Shown: positions 23,216 to 35,600 of the stretch, in pieces
Layout: each line of letters begins with the position of its first letter
Position numbering within the stretch: position 1 is the stretch's first letter
NCBI GenBank assembly: GCA_914767715.1
Contig: OU612070.1
Span: 14,897,501-14,961,500, forward strand
DNA length: 64,000 nucleotides
From: Membranipora membranacea
Taxonomy: Eukaryota > Bryozoa > Gymnolaemata > Cheilostomatida > Membraniporidae
Reading direction: 5' to 3'
Program-made: the position numbers and the translations under genes
Notes under the pieces: model-generated
Database searches by the model: none
Told to the model about the DNA's origin: nothing
Seen by the model: the letters and a program-made list of their open reading frames with translations, nothing else

Positions 23216-24832
23216 GATGTTCTTTATAATTGGCTCAGGAGTTGTCTTAAGATACCACAAGGGAGGGTAAATCTCGTGTCTTATGATCCTGATTGCTGGG
23301 TAATTTACAAAGTCATTAAAAATATACATGATTTATCAATCATAGTTCATAAAAGGCAACCTATTTACATAATCTACTGTCGGTTGGCGGCCCCCTTTGA
23401 GTCAAGATACATGTTCCTTGATAGCAATAATTTCCGCCGTAGCTCCTGCTTGAAGAACAGTGGCTGGTTGGATATACAGCCTGCGGTATCATTCAAACTG
23501 AATCTAAGAAACATGCATTACCATATGAGGAAAATTACGGAGGAGAAACCTCCTGTTAACTAATGCACAATCTCTTCGCTCAGCAGAGACAGCTGGTGAT
23601 GTCACAGTCATAAAATGAGTTGATCAAGATTTTGATAAACCTCCAGGATCCAACATGACAGCTTTCATGCTTAGAAAATGTAGCAAGAAATCTTTTCTTG
23701 GGATGCATAACTGCCAGAGAAAACTTGTTATTTCTGGAACATGAACATAGACTTCCACGACGTTTTCAGAGAGCGGAGTCAGGTAAAATTAGCAGCCATA
23801 AAAGTTTAATCAAAATTGGGCGAAGAGGTTGACAATATTAAATATTGAGAAATATATCCATTTTATTAAAACTTCCACCATAAAAGTAGATATATGATTT
23901 TATACACATACAAAGAAAGAGATTTCAAGACAGAGAATGATATGGATGGCAAGTATGCACTAAGACACCATTCTGAGACACAATGCTGCAGCATTTGTAG
24001 GGTAAGCAAAAATTTATATCATTACAACAATTCTAAGACCCTGAATTGTGGAATGTGACAATACCAGAACACCATGGAATATTGAAAGGCACCATAAAAA
24101 AACGTCAGGTAGATAAGAAAATGGGGGAGGGGGGGGGGGGTAGGAGGTTACCCTAGCCAATATGTTGGCTCTGATTGATTGTACCTTCCCAGTAGCCAAT
24201 CAGCTTCAACACATTTTCTGGGTAACTCATACTATAAAAAGACAAAAGTATCAAAAATACTTTTGTGGTTGGAATGCAAACTTTGGTCTGTGTTGTGAAT
24301 GTTTTGAGTAAAAAATTATGTGGAGTAGGTTGCCCAACCACACACTCTCCAAACAATGATATATAACAGGAATAAGTACCATTGAAAACCTAATGATTGA
24401 ATATACCGCGTTCACTAAGAAATTATTCTACCATTAAAAAACAGTAAGACAACTTCAAACGTAAAATGAGAAGGAACTTGGTCACTTAGCAAAAAATAGA
24501 CGATAATAAACATGATGCATACAGCTGCCATTGGACCCACTGAAAGAGCATAAACAAAGTACTGGTTCTTATAGGATACAAAAAGTTGTTGTAAGGGGGG
24601 GGGGGAGATGGTAGATCGCACATATGTGCATGGCAACACTACAGACAAGCAGGCAAGATGTATATATTTGATTGTTTGCTTTAACTATGAAAATCGTCAT
24701 CCAAATTACAACTTTGGAAAGTTTTGAATTTAAAATTTTCATCCCAAACATCCCCACATATGATTCAAAGTAAAATTTCCATCAGACAACAAATAACACC
24801 ATGACCCTTGCCGTCAGAGATGTGACTGTTGT
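23216..24832. other. Intergenic and probable GCH1 3' UTR
   Basis: No gene is supported. The upper part is probably GCH1 3' UTR; TTTATT at 23872-23877 is AATAAA on the minus strand, but it lies ~960 nt from the stop. Poly-G tracts occur near 24124-24140 and 24596-24606. A 95-codon frame at 23276-23563 has no recognisable domain. Confidence 0.45.
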
Positions 24833-27800
24833 CTATTTTGTCCTAACAAATGTTAGAAACTCTTCTCTAGTTTTAGGGTCTTCTCTGAATACGCCAAGCA
24901 TTGTGCTGGTGATCGTCTTACTGGAGGTCTTCTGAACACCTCTCATAACCATACACATGTGTCTACAAAAAAAAATATAAACAAAACAGTTTATATATGT
25001 CTGTGATCACCTTCCCCATAATTAGCTAAAGCTCCACACGCTGATCACATGATATTTTATTGTATATCTCTTATTGATAGAGGGTGAATTAATTCAAGAG
25101 TACCATCACAAGGAATGTGGTGTGACGACCTGTGTTCAATTTCATCGTTTAGGAGTTAGTACATGTTAGGTGCTGCTACTAAATTGACTCTAACGATAAG
25201 AGATACATAAGTTAATATTGCAATCTCGATGTCAGTGTAAAGCTCCAAGGAGACAGTAGTTTCCAACCACTGAGTTGCATTTGAGTTCAGCATTTGCATA
25301 TTTTCCTTTAGCTTACACAATAACGGCAAAAATGGCTTGATGTAAAACTTCCACTAAATCATCGTAGAGATGAGAAAGGAGCTTGAAGAGATGTAAGCAC
25401 ATTGGCCTTCAGTGGTGGGTCACATTGAAAGTATTTGACAAGTTTCAAAGCAAGGCTGTTCGTGGGTCAGGTGGAAGGTGCCATTCCAAAAACTTTGATC
25501 AAACTTTGATTAGTTTTTTGGAAGGGCAACTTCAATATCCGCAATAGTTTATCCATCCACATGACAGACACTGAAATATGGTGATATGATCCAGCTAGGT
25601 GTTCAAACTTCAACGGCTTTGACCAGCAATGGAATGTCATGACCGGCAACCCAAGCAAGGTTAACATTTTTGAACTAGAACTAGGAAGTTTTTCAAAGTT
25701 CATCAAAATTGACTGGGAGAACGTTTGGGCTCATTGTATGAATAATGAGGATAGTTGCAAGAGAGGAAGAAGGACAGGTTTGGAGGCTCACACTACGAAT
25801 GCCTTAACAGTCTTCCTCGTGCATGGTCATTGAAGTAAATTATATAGAGATACCGATATACATAGAAGGCTTTCAAATTTGTCTAATTGAAAGACCAAGT
25901 GTTCAATAAATTTGAGCGGTGTGACAGTGATAGTTTGCTTTAGTGAAGCATAGCCAATTCTAATTAAAAGAGATAAGCCATTGACATGCATCAAGGTCAA
26001 GGTTGCTGGTAGTCGCCACTGGAATGTCCCAATGAGCTACCCAGACGGAGCTATGGCAAATCGGACAACCCTTGACAAAGTGTTTTTACAATATTTGTGG
26101 CAGATGAGAGGTAAAAGGCGTCATAGACTAAGAATTATCTGAACCAAGCTGCTAAATCACCTAATTAAACAGCTGGGTTATAATTAGTTGAAGGATAACT
26201 CATCACATCATATCACATCATAAAAAAAGTAAAAGTACACATAACCTCAACCTCCTGTATAAAAATTCCATGAAATGGTCAGTCGATAAATTACTTTCCA
26301 ATATATATATACACTTTTTATTTGGCAGACGATATCATCATGGACATGTGATCATAGCGTGCAAACATCAAACAAATACTTTAATATGTTAAAAGTACTT
26401 GTTCAACTAGCATAACTCATATTGTGAGTTATGTTGGTGTTCTGATCCGAATGGATCTGATAATGAAAGCATCAAAGTGCTAAATAAAGAAAAGGTCACC
26501 ATCCCCAATAACCGATATTCTGATTCAGTCTAGGTGACCAGGTTAGGCTTAATTCTCTCGGCTAAATTCCTTAGTTAACCTTCCCTGATGCTCAAGTGTT
26601 ACTTACTTGGCTTCTACGACCACTCCGACACCAGCAGGCTGGACAGCTTCTACTACAGCCATAGCTATCTGCTTTGTAAGTCTCTCCTGTACCTGTAATC
26701 TTCTACTGAATATCTCTACGATCCTGCAATCAATCATGGTCACAGTGGGATGAAAAAACAGAGATATGCATTGTAATAAACAAATCTACATTGATTCACT
26801 GTAAACACACTGTAAACACACTGTAAATCACATTGTAAAACTTACTGTAAAACACACTGTAAAACACACTGTAGCTCACACAGTACAAAACACGATGAAA
26901 AACGCAATGCGAAATGCACTGATTAATGACTGTGTGTAGTTAATGTGAGTCAGTAAACCATTGAACATATTCTGAATAATCTTGTTTTAGTGCTCAAAGT
27001 CCGCCCGGACTTGACGGTAGGTGGTTGATAACTAAATGCCACCACCAGCAACACGGGCAGAGTTTGAGCCCCTGAACTAGTATGAGCTATGTACATCAAC
27101 TTTACTTTTGGTTCAGTGTAGTATCAATTAAATTGAATAACAAATTCAAATTGCTTATCCAGATTATGATTTTGCTCGCACTAACCTGGCTAGTTTGCTG
27201 AGACCCAGTACCTGTTTGTTTGGAAGGTATCCAACGGATACCTTACCATAAAACGGTACCAAGTGATGCTCACATAGTGAAAAAATCTCTATATCTTTAA
27301 CTATAACCATTTCATCTGTGTCCTCTTTGAATACAGCACCATTTATAACATCTAGAATAAAGAAAAGGATGATAAACTATCCAGGCAAATGTAACCAAGT
27401 AATCAAACAAATGAGTGGTTTTTGATGCGACAAGTTAGTTTGAGAAAAGGTTAAAACTGAAAAGACAAGGTTGTCTGCCCGTGACTTCAGAAAACATTAT
27501 TGCTTCTAATATTTTCTTTATAGCGCAGATGTTTTATACCCATTTTTCAAATCTCCGATTAATTCAAGATAACCCCAGATGGTAGGGAGATTCTGTGACA
27601 AATTTACACTTATTATATTTAAAAGGTTTGCCAATCACCATCTTTGATCTTCTCTTTGAATCCCATGATCAAAGAGAAAGTAAACAAAATTTTTGTCCAA
27701 GTTTATAATGCAAAAACTATAGAAAAAATATTATCAGTATGACAGTACCTAAATTTTTTCTTTAGAACTTTATTGGCATCTATATAAATAATTTATATTT

Positions 27801-30800
27801 ATGCTTTAAATCTCGGATAGAATACTCCTGGAATTTCTCCAAATAGCATTCAGGGTAACCACAGGTATTCAGGGTAACCACAAAATTTTTTAAACTGGAC
27901 ATTCTGATATGGTATACCAATCAATCTTCGAATCATAATACTTTATCATTTTTCTTCTTTTCCACCCAAACTTTTGCGGTAATTTCTTTGGCATGTTATG
28001 GAACTCATCCGTCCAGGATGATATTGTCTGCCATATATAAAAGTGCATTATATAGATATATTTAAATGTTAATCATGTTTTTCTTAGAAAGTTCGCCAAT
28101 CACCGGCTTTGATCTTCTCTTCAAATCCCATGATTAAAGAAAAAACAAACAACAATTTTTTGCCATGTTTTGAAAGTAAAAACTATCATTGGTATTAACG
28201 ATATTAAAATCGTTAATAAAATGAATCATATAGTCTCTGTCCCAATTGAATTTAAGCAGAATTTGATACCTTCAGAACGAATACCAATTGAGTATTTTTA
28301 CAAGAAAACGAAATGCCAGCAACTCGGCAGAGTTTCGACCTTACTGAACCAAACTGTCAATATGACCCTAGCAGGATGATGCCAGAACTGTGTGTTGTAA
28401 GGAATTCTATGTTTATACATTTAGCCCTTCGTGAATATTGACATAATCAGTGTTGTGAAGCCATCATTGTGTGTTTTGCTGTTACACACAGTTAACTACA
28501 TATTCCGGGGCCACACACAGTTAACTTGCGGTATCCGTACTTAACCAAACTCAGATTATTCAGGCATCAGAACCTGTAAACTTGAGCATATATTTATGCC
28601 ATGTTCGTTGTCATCAATAAACCTCAGGTAGAATTGGAAATTGGCATCATTACATAGTTTTCGGACGGACGTCAAATCTTGTTGTGGGCGGGCAGCAGCA
28701 GGATATTGAACAACTCCTGATTAATGATTATACACTCCAACTCCAACATTTCATAGCAGTAACTACATATTCTGGTCGACTTCAAGAGCGTAATGTCACT
28801 CTTTTTTGTAATCTCAGACCTATTGCCATCATGTGAAAACTGCAAAAAGAGAGTTCCTGATATGCCCCTAAAGTCAACGAGCCATAATTTTGCCAGAAGA
28901 TTTCAAAGTTGCCGGTAGAAATAGCAAAAGGCAAATCTAAACTGAACCCGCAGGAGTTTATGTTTAGACCCCCTGATCTGTATCTGCCTAAATCCGCCCC
29001 TGATTGACTTTAATAGCATATCCCTAAACTGATTACATTTCATTGATTTTTACTCAAGGCAAATAGGTAATAATGTTTAGATATGGAAATGGCAGGTCGC
29101 ATTGGTCAATAAAACTGATGAAACAGCAAAAGAGCATATTGATAGTGTCACGTTTGCCTACTCCTACACGGATATGCTGCCTAAATGCTGCCGGTAGTCA
29201 TGTAAATGTGTACATGTCTTTTCAAAGGTTATGACCAAATTACGACTAATTGTAGCTGCCTCAGGTGATGCAACTACACGCAGTAGCAGCAGTGCCATCA
29301 TGTTGAGCAGAGACATGTATTCCCATTTCAACCCGCAGTCAAATCTCAACGGTTGTGTGTGAGTGATTTCATTTTTATGTAGCCTCGAAAATAATTAAAA
29401 TTTAAAATTTTTGACAACACCCATATCCTTGCTTCATAGAAGCATTCTAATCATTTCCTAGATTATAGACAATATAGCCAATGCGTTGGCTATGATTTGA
29501 GCCAACACATTGACAATAGAGTGATTTAATTACTAACCGTCGACAGTCTCCTCATAGCCTTTGGTAAAGAACATGAATGCTTTAGCTGCCCTCTCTGGTG
29601 TTCTGACTAATCCCTCTCTGTCTGGATCTTCTCCTACACTCTTGACCATGCACCTGACAGCGCCTGCCATATCTGCCAGTCTGTCCTTCTGCTCCTGGTG
29701 TAATATAAGATTGAGGTGTAAGTCCATTTTCTTTCTAATTATGACAGCTGGCGTTATTCCGAAATTGACACCTGCGCCGCTTGCCAACTTGGTGCTGTGC
29801 GCATGGAGCCTTCATCGTAACTAAGCTTATGTTTTTTTAAAGATGTTCTTTAAAAAATGTCTAACATGAAAATAAATCTAAATTACATCAAAAAAAGTAA
29901 AATAGGATTAGTACTTTAAATAAATGATAGACATACAAAAATAATTGATTTGATCCATCTTAATGACAAGGACGGCACACGTGCTAATTGGATTCAATGC
30001 CTGTTTTAACTGACAATTCCATTGAATACGATCTTCATCTATTATTTGTTTAATATACTAACCATATTTTACTGTTTCGAATAACAACCCCGGTTCGCTG
30101 TTAAATAACCAATGACAGATCGGTTGAATGACAGATTTTAGGAATGTTTGGGGCTGTAGCCCGGAGCTCAATATTGCAGCCTTGAGCGAAGTTGTAGGAT
30201 TCCTTACTACCTGGGCTGGCTGACATATAATCAATGACATTTGTGTTTTCAACAAGGATACAATTAAGACATGGGGGTTTAGCTGAAGGCAAAAAGAATC
30301 ATACCTATAATTGACTACTAGGTCCAATGAATCATGATGATGATGATGAAGATAATCCTTGGGCCCAGTAGTTATTTGTATGTAAAACTCTTCAGGTTGC
30401 TGAGCTCATAATTGGCATAATTGATGGTGATTGTTAATAAAAAGATTTTAGATCCACAACACAAATAGTTAGTTTGACAGCGATGGAACTCAGCCTGAAG
30501 GCTGTATCTTAGATATTTAGGGTATATGAATACAACAGCTTTGGGTTAATCAATTTGTATGCCGCTTATCGCTGTATTTGTAACGAGGGGTGACTGTTAT
30601 TTCTGGTGGTGTGTTATCAGCGACTGGTCCGCACAGCGTGAGGGCTATGATTCTGTTACTTTACCTGATCACCATTTTGCTGTTCTTGCTCTTTCATGGT
30701 AGTGGAAGGTTCATGATGTGCATCCAGCTGTTCTGAATGTGTGCGACGCTTTGGAAGAATTGGGAAGCCATGTGCATCTAGCGAGCTCGATCTTGTGCCA

Positions 30801-30856
30801 AATTCTTTCTTCTGTCGGCTCTCTTGATCACTGGAGACGGGAGTATAACTGGCCAT
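24833..30856 (-). CDS. GCH1: GTP cyclohydrolase I
   Basis: Exons on the minus strand: 30856-30665, 29694-29538, 27351-27186, 26723-26607, 24962-24833; 253 residues, close to the 250 of human GCH1. The enzyme (EC 3.5.4.16) converts GTP to 7,8-dihydroneopterin triphosphate, the first and limiting step of tetrahydrobiopterin synthesis, as a cytosolic homodecamer. The N-terminal ~64 residues are polar and poorly conserved (regulatory tail). The catalytic domain follows, with [74 protein letters not shown] and [11 protein letters not shown]. The zinc ligands are C143, H146 and C214; [14 protein letters not shown] closes the protein as in animals. Intron phases (0,1,2,2) restore frame exactly. Start ATG is chosen because the first exon is open from it and it gives the family length. 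Confidence 0.98.
25874..25955 (+). repeat. Dispersed repeat, copy 1
   Basis: It shares the 20-nt block starting caaatttgtctaattgaaag and the later block gatagtttgctttag with 34668-34745. Both copies are on the same strand and both lie in introns. The element is unclassified. Confidence 0.65.
26797..26895 (+). repeat. Degenerate tandem repeat of acactgtaaa
   Basis: About eight imperfect copies of a 10-11 nt unit (acactgtaaa/aacacactgt) lie in the GCH1 intron just upstream of the 117-bp exon. The unit decays towards the 3' side. Confidence 0.75.
27626..28190 (+). repeat. Duplicated ~95-nt segment in a GCH1 intron
   Basis: Segments 27626-27720 and 28091-28187 are direct copies: both begin gtt-gccaatcacc, continue tttgatcttctct and aatcccatgat, and end aaaaactat. 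Between them is a 19-nt tandem duplication at 27848-27885 (attcagggtaaccaca repeated). The first copy contains a 10-bp hairpin (ttctctttga / tcaaagagaa). Confidence 0.7.
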
Positions 30857-32658
30857 GGTTTATCTTTGAAAAACAGCAAGAAATTAGATTGAAACTCCAC
30901 ACTGATGAGTTGAAATTGATTCTGACAATCATATCAAGGAGTAAGTCCTTAATCAATTGCCTTAATCATATAAATTATGATTGCATCAGATCAGTACATC
31001 ACATGCACTATGCACAGACTGTAGACTACCAGACTAGTTATTGTATATAGTCCCCATGTAAGATCCAGTGATAAGATAACAACAAACACTTTCTTATACT
31101 ACTCACAGGCTCTGTGTTAGGGTATAAAGCTCTCTTTGGTTTGAGAAGAAGTATATTTACACATATAAATATTCTGGTGGAATGATCAGATTGCACAATT
31201 TCAGCAACCAAGGGCACCTGCAAATGTATTCACGTGGTCACTGTATAAAATATTGTTTACAAATCTAGGAGATTGACCAATCATATCCAACAAATAATAA
31301 ACAGTCCAATGAGATAAAAGATACTACTCCATAGATTTAGGCCATAAACCACGCCTATTATTTATGTCAAGGTTGAAACTACCCAGAATCTTAACTCAGG
31401 GGCCTGGAGGTGAGGGTAACAGTAACAAACCCTGTAGTTCTAGAATAGCCCAAAATTTCTATTACAAATATAAAAAAGAGTTTTGCCAAAAAAAGTGACT
31501 TAGCATTTTTAAACCAATTCAAGCAGTAAATTATAGCTGACAGACAAGATGAGCTAGTAGCATTCCAGTTTACCAATCACAGCAGGAACAACTTACAAAC
31601 AACATTAGAATTTGTTCATTGCAACTGCTACAAAGAGGTATAGAAAGAAAGTATAAATGAACGCAAGTTTTGACTATACTATAGTTACAGTGAGTAGTAA
31701 CTATAGATAGATACATACATACAAGATAGTTTAGTAAGTGTCTAATCTACTAGTTAGTCTATGCACTAGTACAATGTATACATTATATAGTATGTATATA
31801 AATAGATTGTGTATATTTGTTTTGATATTAATTAAACCAATCACCCATATCATTTCTCCTTGATTAGTCACTGCCTCCATTTGTACCATGACAACCTAAC
31901 AATTGTTTACCCAGCTCTTGTTGTTTCTTTCCGTATTTCTAGACTGTATACCAAGGTTATACTTATGATATGATTATATGATATGAATTCCTGAAAAGCC
32001 TTCAAATCTAACAAGGCCTAATTCTGATGATACTCAAGCATTGGCTAGCCTTCTGTTCACATTGCCTCAGGGGCTGTAATCATCCTTGTAGGCGTCCAAA
32101 AATCTTTTTGTAGACACTAACACCAGAGGGCAGGGCATGATGTGACCCACATTTGTCTAATTTCTATCTCTCCCTTTTATGTTTACAGCAGATTAAGATG
32201 ACTATCTGTGACCCCCAGTTTGAGTATGGCTCTTCTCACAGAAAAGTAGGTAGGAAACTGCAAGTTTCCAAAGAGAATAGTGAAGTGTTTGCACAGGCAT
32301 TAAATAATGATATTTATGGCAACTCACCTCATTGCTTTATATAAATCCCCACATTAGCTAGTGAAAATTGGTACCAACTAACATTTAGTCTCACCCTAAC
32401 TAATCAAACAAGTCAAGCTACTATTCAAGGCTCAGATCAAGTAGGCCTATGCCCAAGCTTTACCACTTCACAATAAGCTGATTGGGAAGCTGACCCTGTG
32501 GATCCAAGTAGTTGTTCCTACCTTGAAGCACATCCTCAAAATTGAGAGATTATCTCAACTGCTTTGTTGAGAATCTGAGGAGAGCCAAACAATTTCTTCA
32601 CCAAATACCTGCTCTACGCTAATTCTTATTTGATTGTTAGGATCACCAGCTGACTTGG
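30857..32658. other. Divergent spacer between GCH1 and the TTLL-like gene
   Basis: GCH1 starts leftwards at 30856 and the TTLL-like gene starts rightwards at 32659, so both promoters should lie within these 1.8 kb. I see no convincing TATA box for either. A possible acceptor (gattgttag) at 32632-32640 suggests a 5' UTR intron of the TTLL-like gene. A short inverted repeat lies at about 31679-31706 (ctatagttac / gtaactatag). Confidence 0.5.
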
Positions 32659-35600
32659 ATGCAGGCGGTTGTGGGCACAGCGCGCCTCTCATCTAGAAAT
32701 CTCAGACATTACATAAATGTTCCATCGCTAGTACTTCTCATCACTCTCATAATAACATCGTATAATCTCCATGAGACAAGGCTAGTACACAAGAAGCTGG
32801 CGGCAATTTCATCTATAAGGGGACTCGGTGGTGGAGATGGGAAGTCTTCAGTACAGCAGAGAGGAAGGCAGGCTTGGGTCAAAGCTAAACATGTAATGTT
32901 CACATTTAATCCGATGTAGCAGCTTTTACATAATCTTTTGATATTAATCTGACACCTTGTGATACAAAAGCCAGAAAACAATACAAATATCGGATGATTA
33001 TCCACTAGGAACGAGCTGTGACAGGGACTTGCCCTAGGCAACTAAAACTTGGTCCAAGGTAACGTATGCCAAGAAAAGATTTGATCAACGACCTCACCAC
33101 ACTTAGACTAATCCATGTTTTAGCTTCTGCAGGCGCTGACCTGATTATTTTGATTAATTTATTGATAAGTCAACTAAATACGAGGCCTGAGGATTGCATA
33201 GTTGGTTGATTGCCAGTCCATTTTGACCGATTTTCCACCATGTAATTATTCCAACTTCTAGACCAGCTGGAAAAAAAATGTTTCACGATATTGATGACCT
33301 GTAGGGCATATTTAAATACCATCATTAACTTTAGTGATCGATTTTTATATGATATTATATGACTATCCAGCTGAAATTCAAAAGAGACAGGTCTACCAGC
33401 AATCTAAGAAATCAACAGGATTGCGTGTGGCAAAACCCTGTAGTAACTTTCAATCTGTAATGCTTTTTGCATCATACCTTTGAAACATATACGGGAAGTT
33501 GATGGACCTCCATACAGAAAAACTACAGTCCTTACTCCTTACTTTTTTAGCTGTCTATGTCTTCATAGGTGTAACAAAAAGGAAAGTCATTTCAGCATGA
33601 CCTTATGCACTTATAAAGACGCCAGCAATCAACCATCTCACACAAATCAATCAAATCCCCTAAAGTTTGGCAACATTTTCATACTTAATATACAGGAGTA
33701 TTATAAGTCTATGGGCATTTATGATTGCACGTTTCTAGTATCTTTATCATGATTCTAAAATTGCAGTCATCCTCTCCTTCATAATTAGACATTTTAAAAA
33801 TGATTGATTTTGTAGATTGAGACAGGCTATTTGAGCCATGTAACGGGTGTACTAGAGTCGTTAGGGTATAACTTAGATGGTGGTACGTACAGTGAATGGG
33901 ACATACTATGGGCTCATGACTATCCATTTAGTGATGCTGCTATGAAGAAAATATTACAGAACCTCAAGCCACATCAAAAAGTATGTACATAGTGATTTGT
34001 ATTTATCTACATGTTAGGGGCTGTGTAGAGTTTGACCCAGTTTGCCTGCATTCCCGTTTTCCGCCCCCCCCCCCTCTACTAGTCATAAGTGACCAGTGGA
34101 GGGGCAGCATTTCTGAATGCTTGTTAACAGATCAAACTTGTCTAGTTGCTATGTGTTTTACACACTGAACCCAAAGTAACACTATTGCCACAATCTGCAA
34201 ATGCTGATGACGTGTAAGGGGTAGTTTTCCTACACCCATGCCCATAGTTACCAAGTGGCTGGGATCTCTACAATGTTGACAACTATATGATTGTTTTGTT
34301 TGAAGGTCAACAAGTGGCCGGGATCAGGTTATGTGACTAGTAAGGTGAACTTGGCTACAAGTCTGTTAAGTCATGTACCCAAAGCCTTCCAGCTACCAGC
34401 CCAGGAAGCTGAGTTCAGAAGCTATGTAAGTATCTAATTGGGGTATGGCATTGGCTGTTTGTTTTGCTTGAGAACCAGAGCCGTTTCGTGGAGGTTGGTA
34501 GTGCCCCTACCATTGGGAAATCGTGACTCAGAGGGGTCTTTCAATAAAAACAGCCAAAATCTGAAATATCTGCTCACTCAGTGGGTGAGTGAGAAATGCT
34601 CTGGTAATGCTCACAATCGCTCCCTCATTGATGGACATATATACATTCTGAGTGAGGAATTTGGAAACAAATTTGTCTAATTGAAAGACTAACTGAGCGA
34701 TAATCCTGAGCAAAGTGATGGCGATAGTTTGCTTTAGAAAGCATCGCATGGTGAAAACCCCTCAGACAAATATGTAGGCTGGTCACTAAAATTTAAACTG
34801 TCAACATCAATCCTAGCCTGTCTTGACAAGCTCTGTTTGTTAGTTGGCTTGTCAAGATGGGCTACATCAACACGAGTTAGATCCAGTTTGATCCTGCACT
34901 CTTTGTGGCTCCCATTCTACTGATGAGTCGTTGGGGTCTGAGGGAGAGCAACTCCAAATGCAGGCAAATTAGATCTTACCTGATAAATCCGTATAAATCA
35001 GAAGCATCATGTCATGATTTGAAATCTTTAACTTCTTGGAATCGCATGCAAAGGGTATGTGATGTGATTGATATCACAGCTTTGACCTTTGCTCACTCAT
35101 GATTGGTCTCTTAAAAATTGCTCAAATCAACAAAACAAATCAACCTGATCACATGTATTTTTAACCTAAGTCAACGGATGCCTCGATGTGTTGCACCACC
35201 ATCCTCATGGGCTTAAATAATTGTGTGATATCAAAACTTTCAGTCATCTAGCAATAGAAACAAGGCCAACATACTATTTAAGGTTTTGTGTTTTGGTCGT
35301 GCAATAAGACAATTCTGGCAGCATATAGATAGGTAGATTTCAATCATATTTGATCCAGTTTGCCTGCCTTTGGGTTTGCTCCCAATCCAGTGATCAGTTG
35401 AGGGGGGGGGGGGGTTGTAGCAGTTCCAAAGGCAGCCAAGCTCGACCAAACTCTGTCCAGGTAAGTTACACAGAGTAGGCTGTCCTGTCAATTGTTTATG
35501 GTGATAACAATCTTTCTATAACAGGCTCAGAAACATCCTGAGACGATGTGGGTTCAGAAGAGTAACAATCACAGAGGCATCAAGATCACTCCCGTTTCAG

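Noticed and set aside
23276-23563. 95-codon frame after the retrotransposon fragment
   Set aside because: No domain recognised, no splice partners; likely chance or decayed repeat.
32153-32344. Possible exon upstream of the TTLL-like gene (MTICDPQFEYGSSHRKV..)
   Set aside because: An acceptor-like tttacag precedes it, but there is no donor in a consistent frame, no recognisable domain, and the TTLL-like protein already has a full start.
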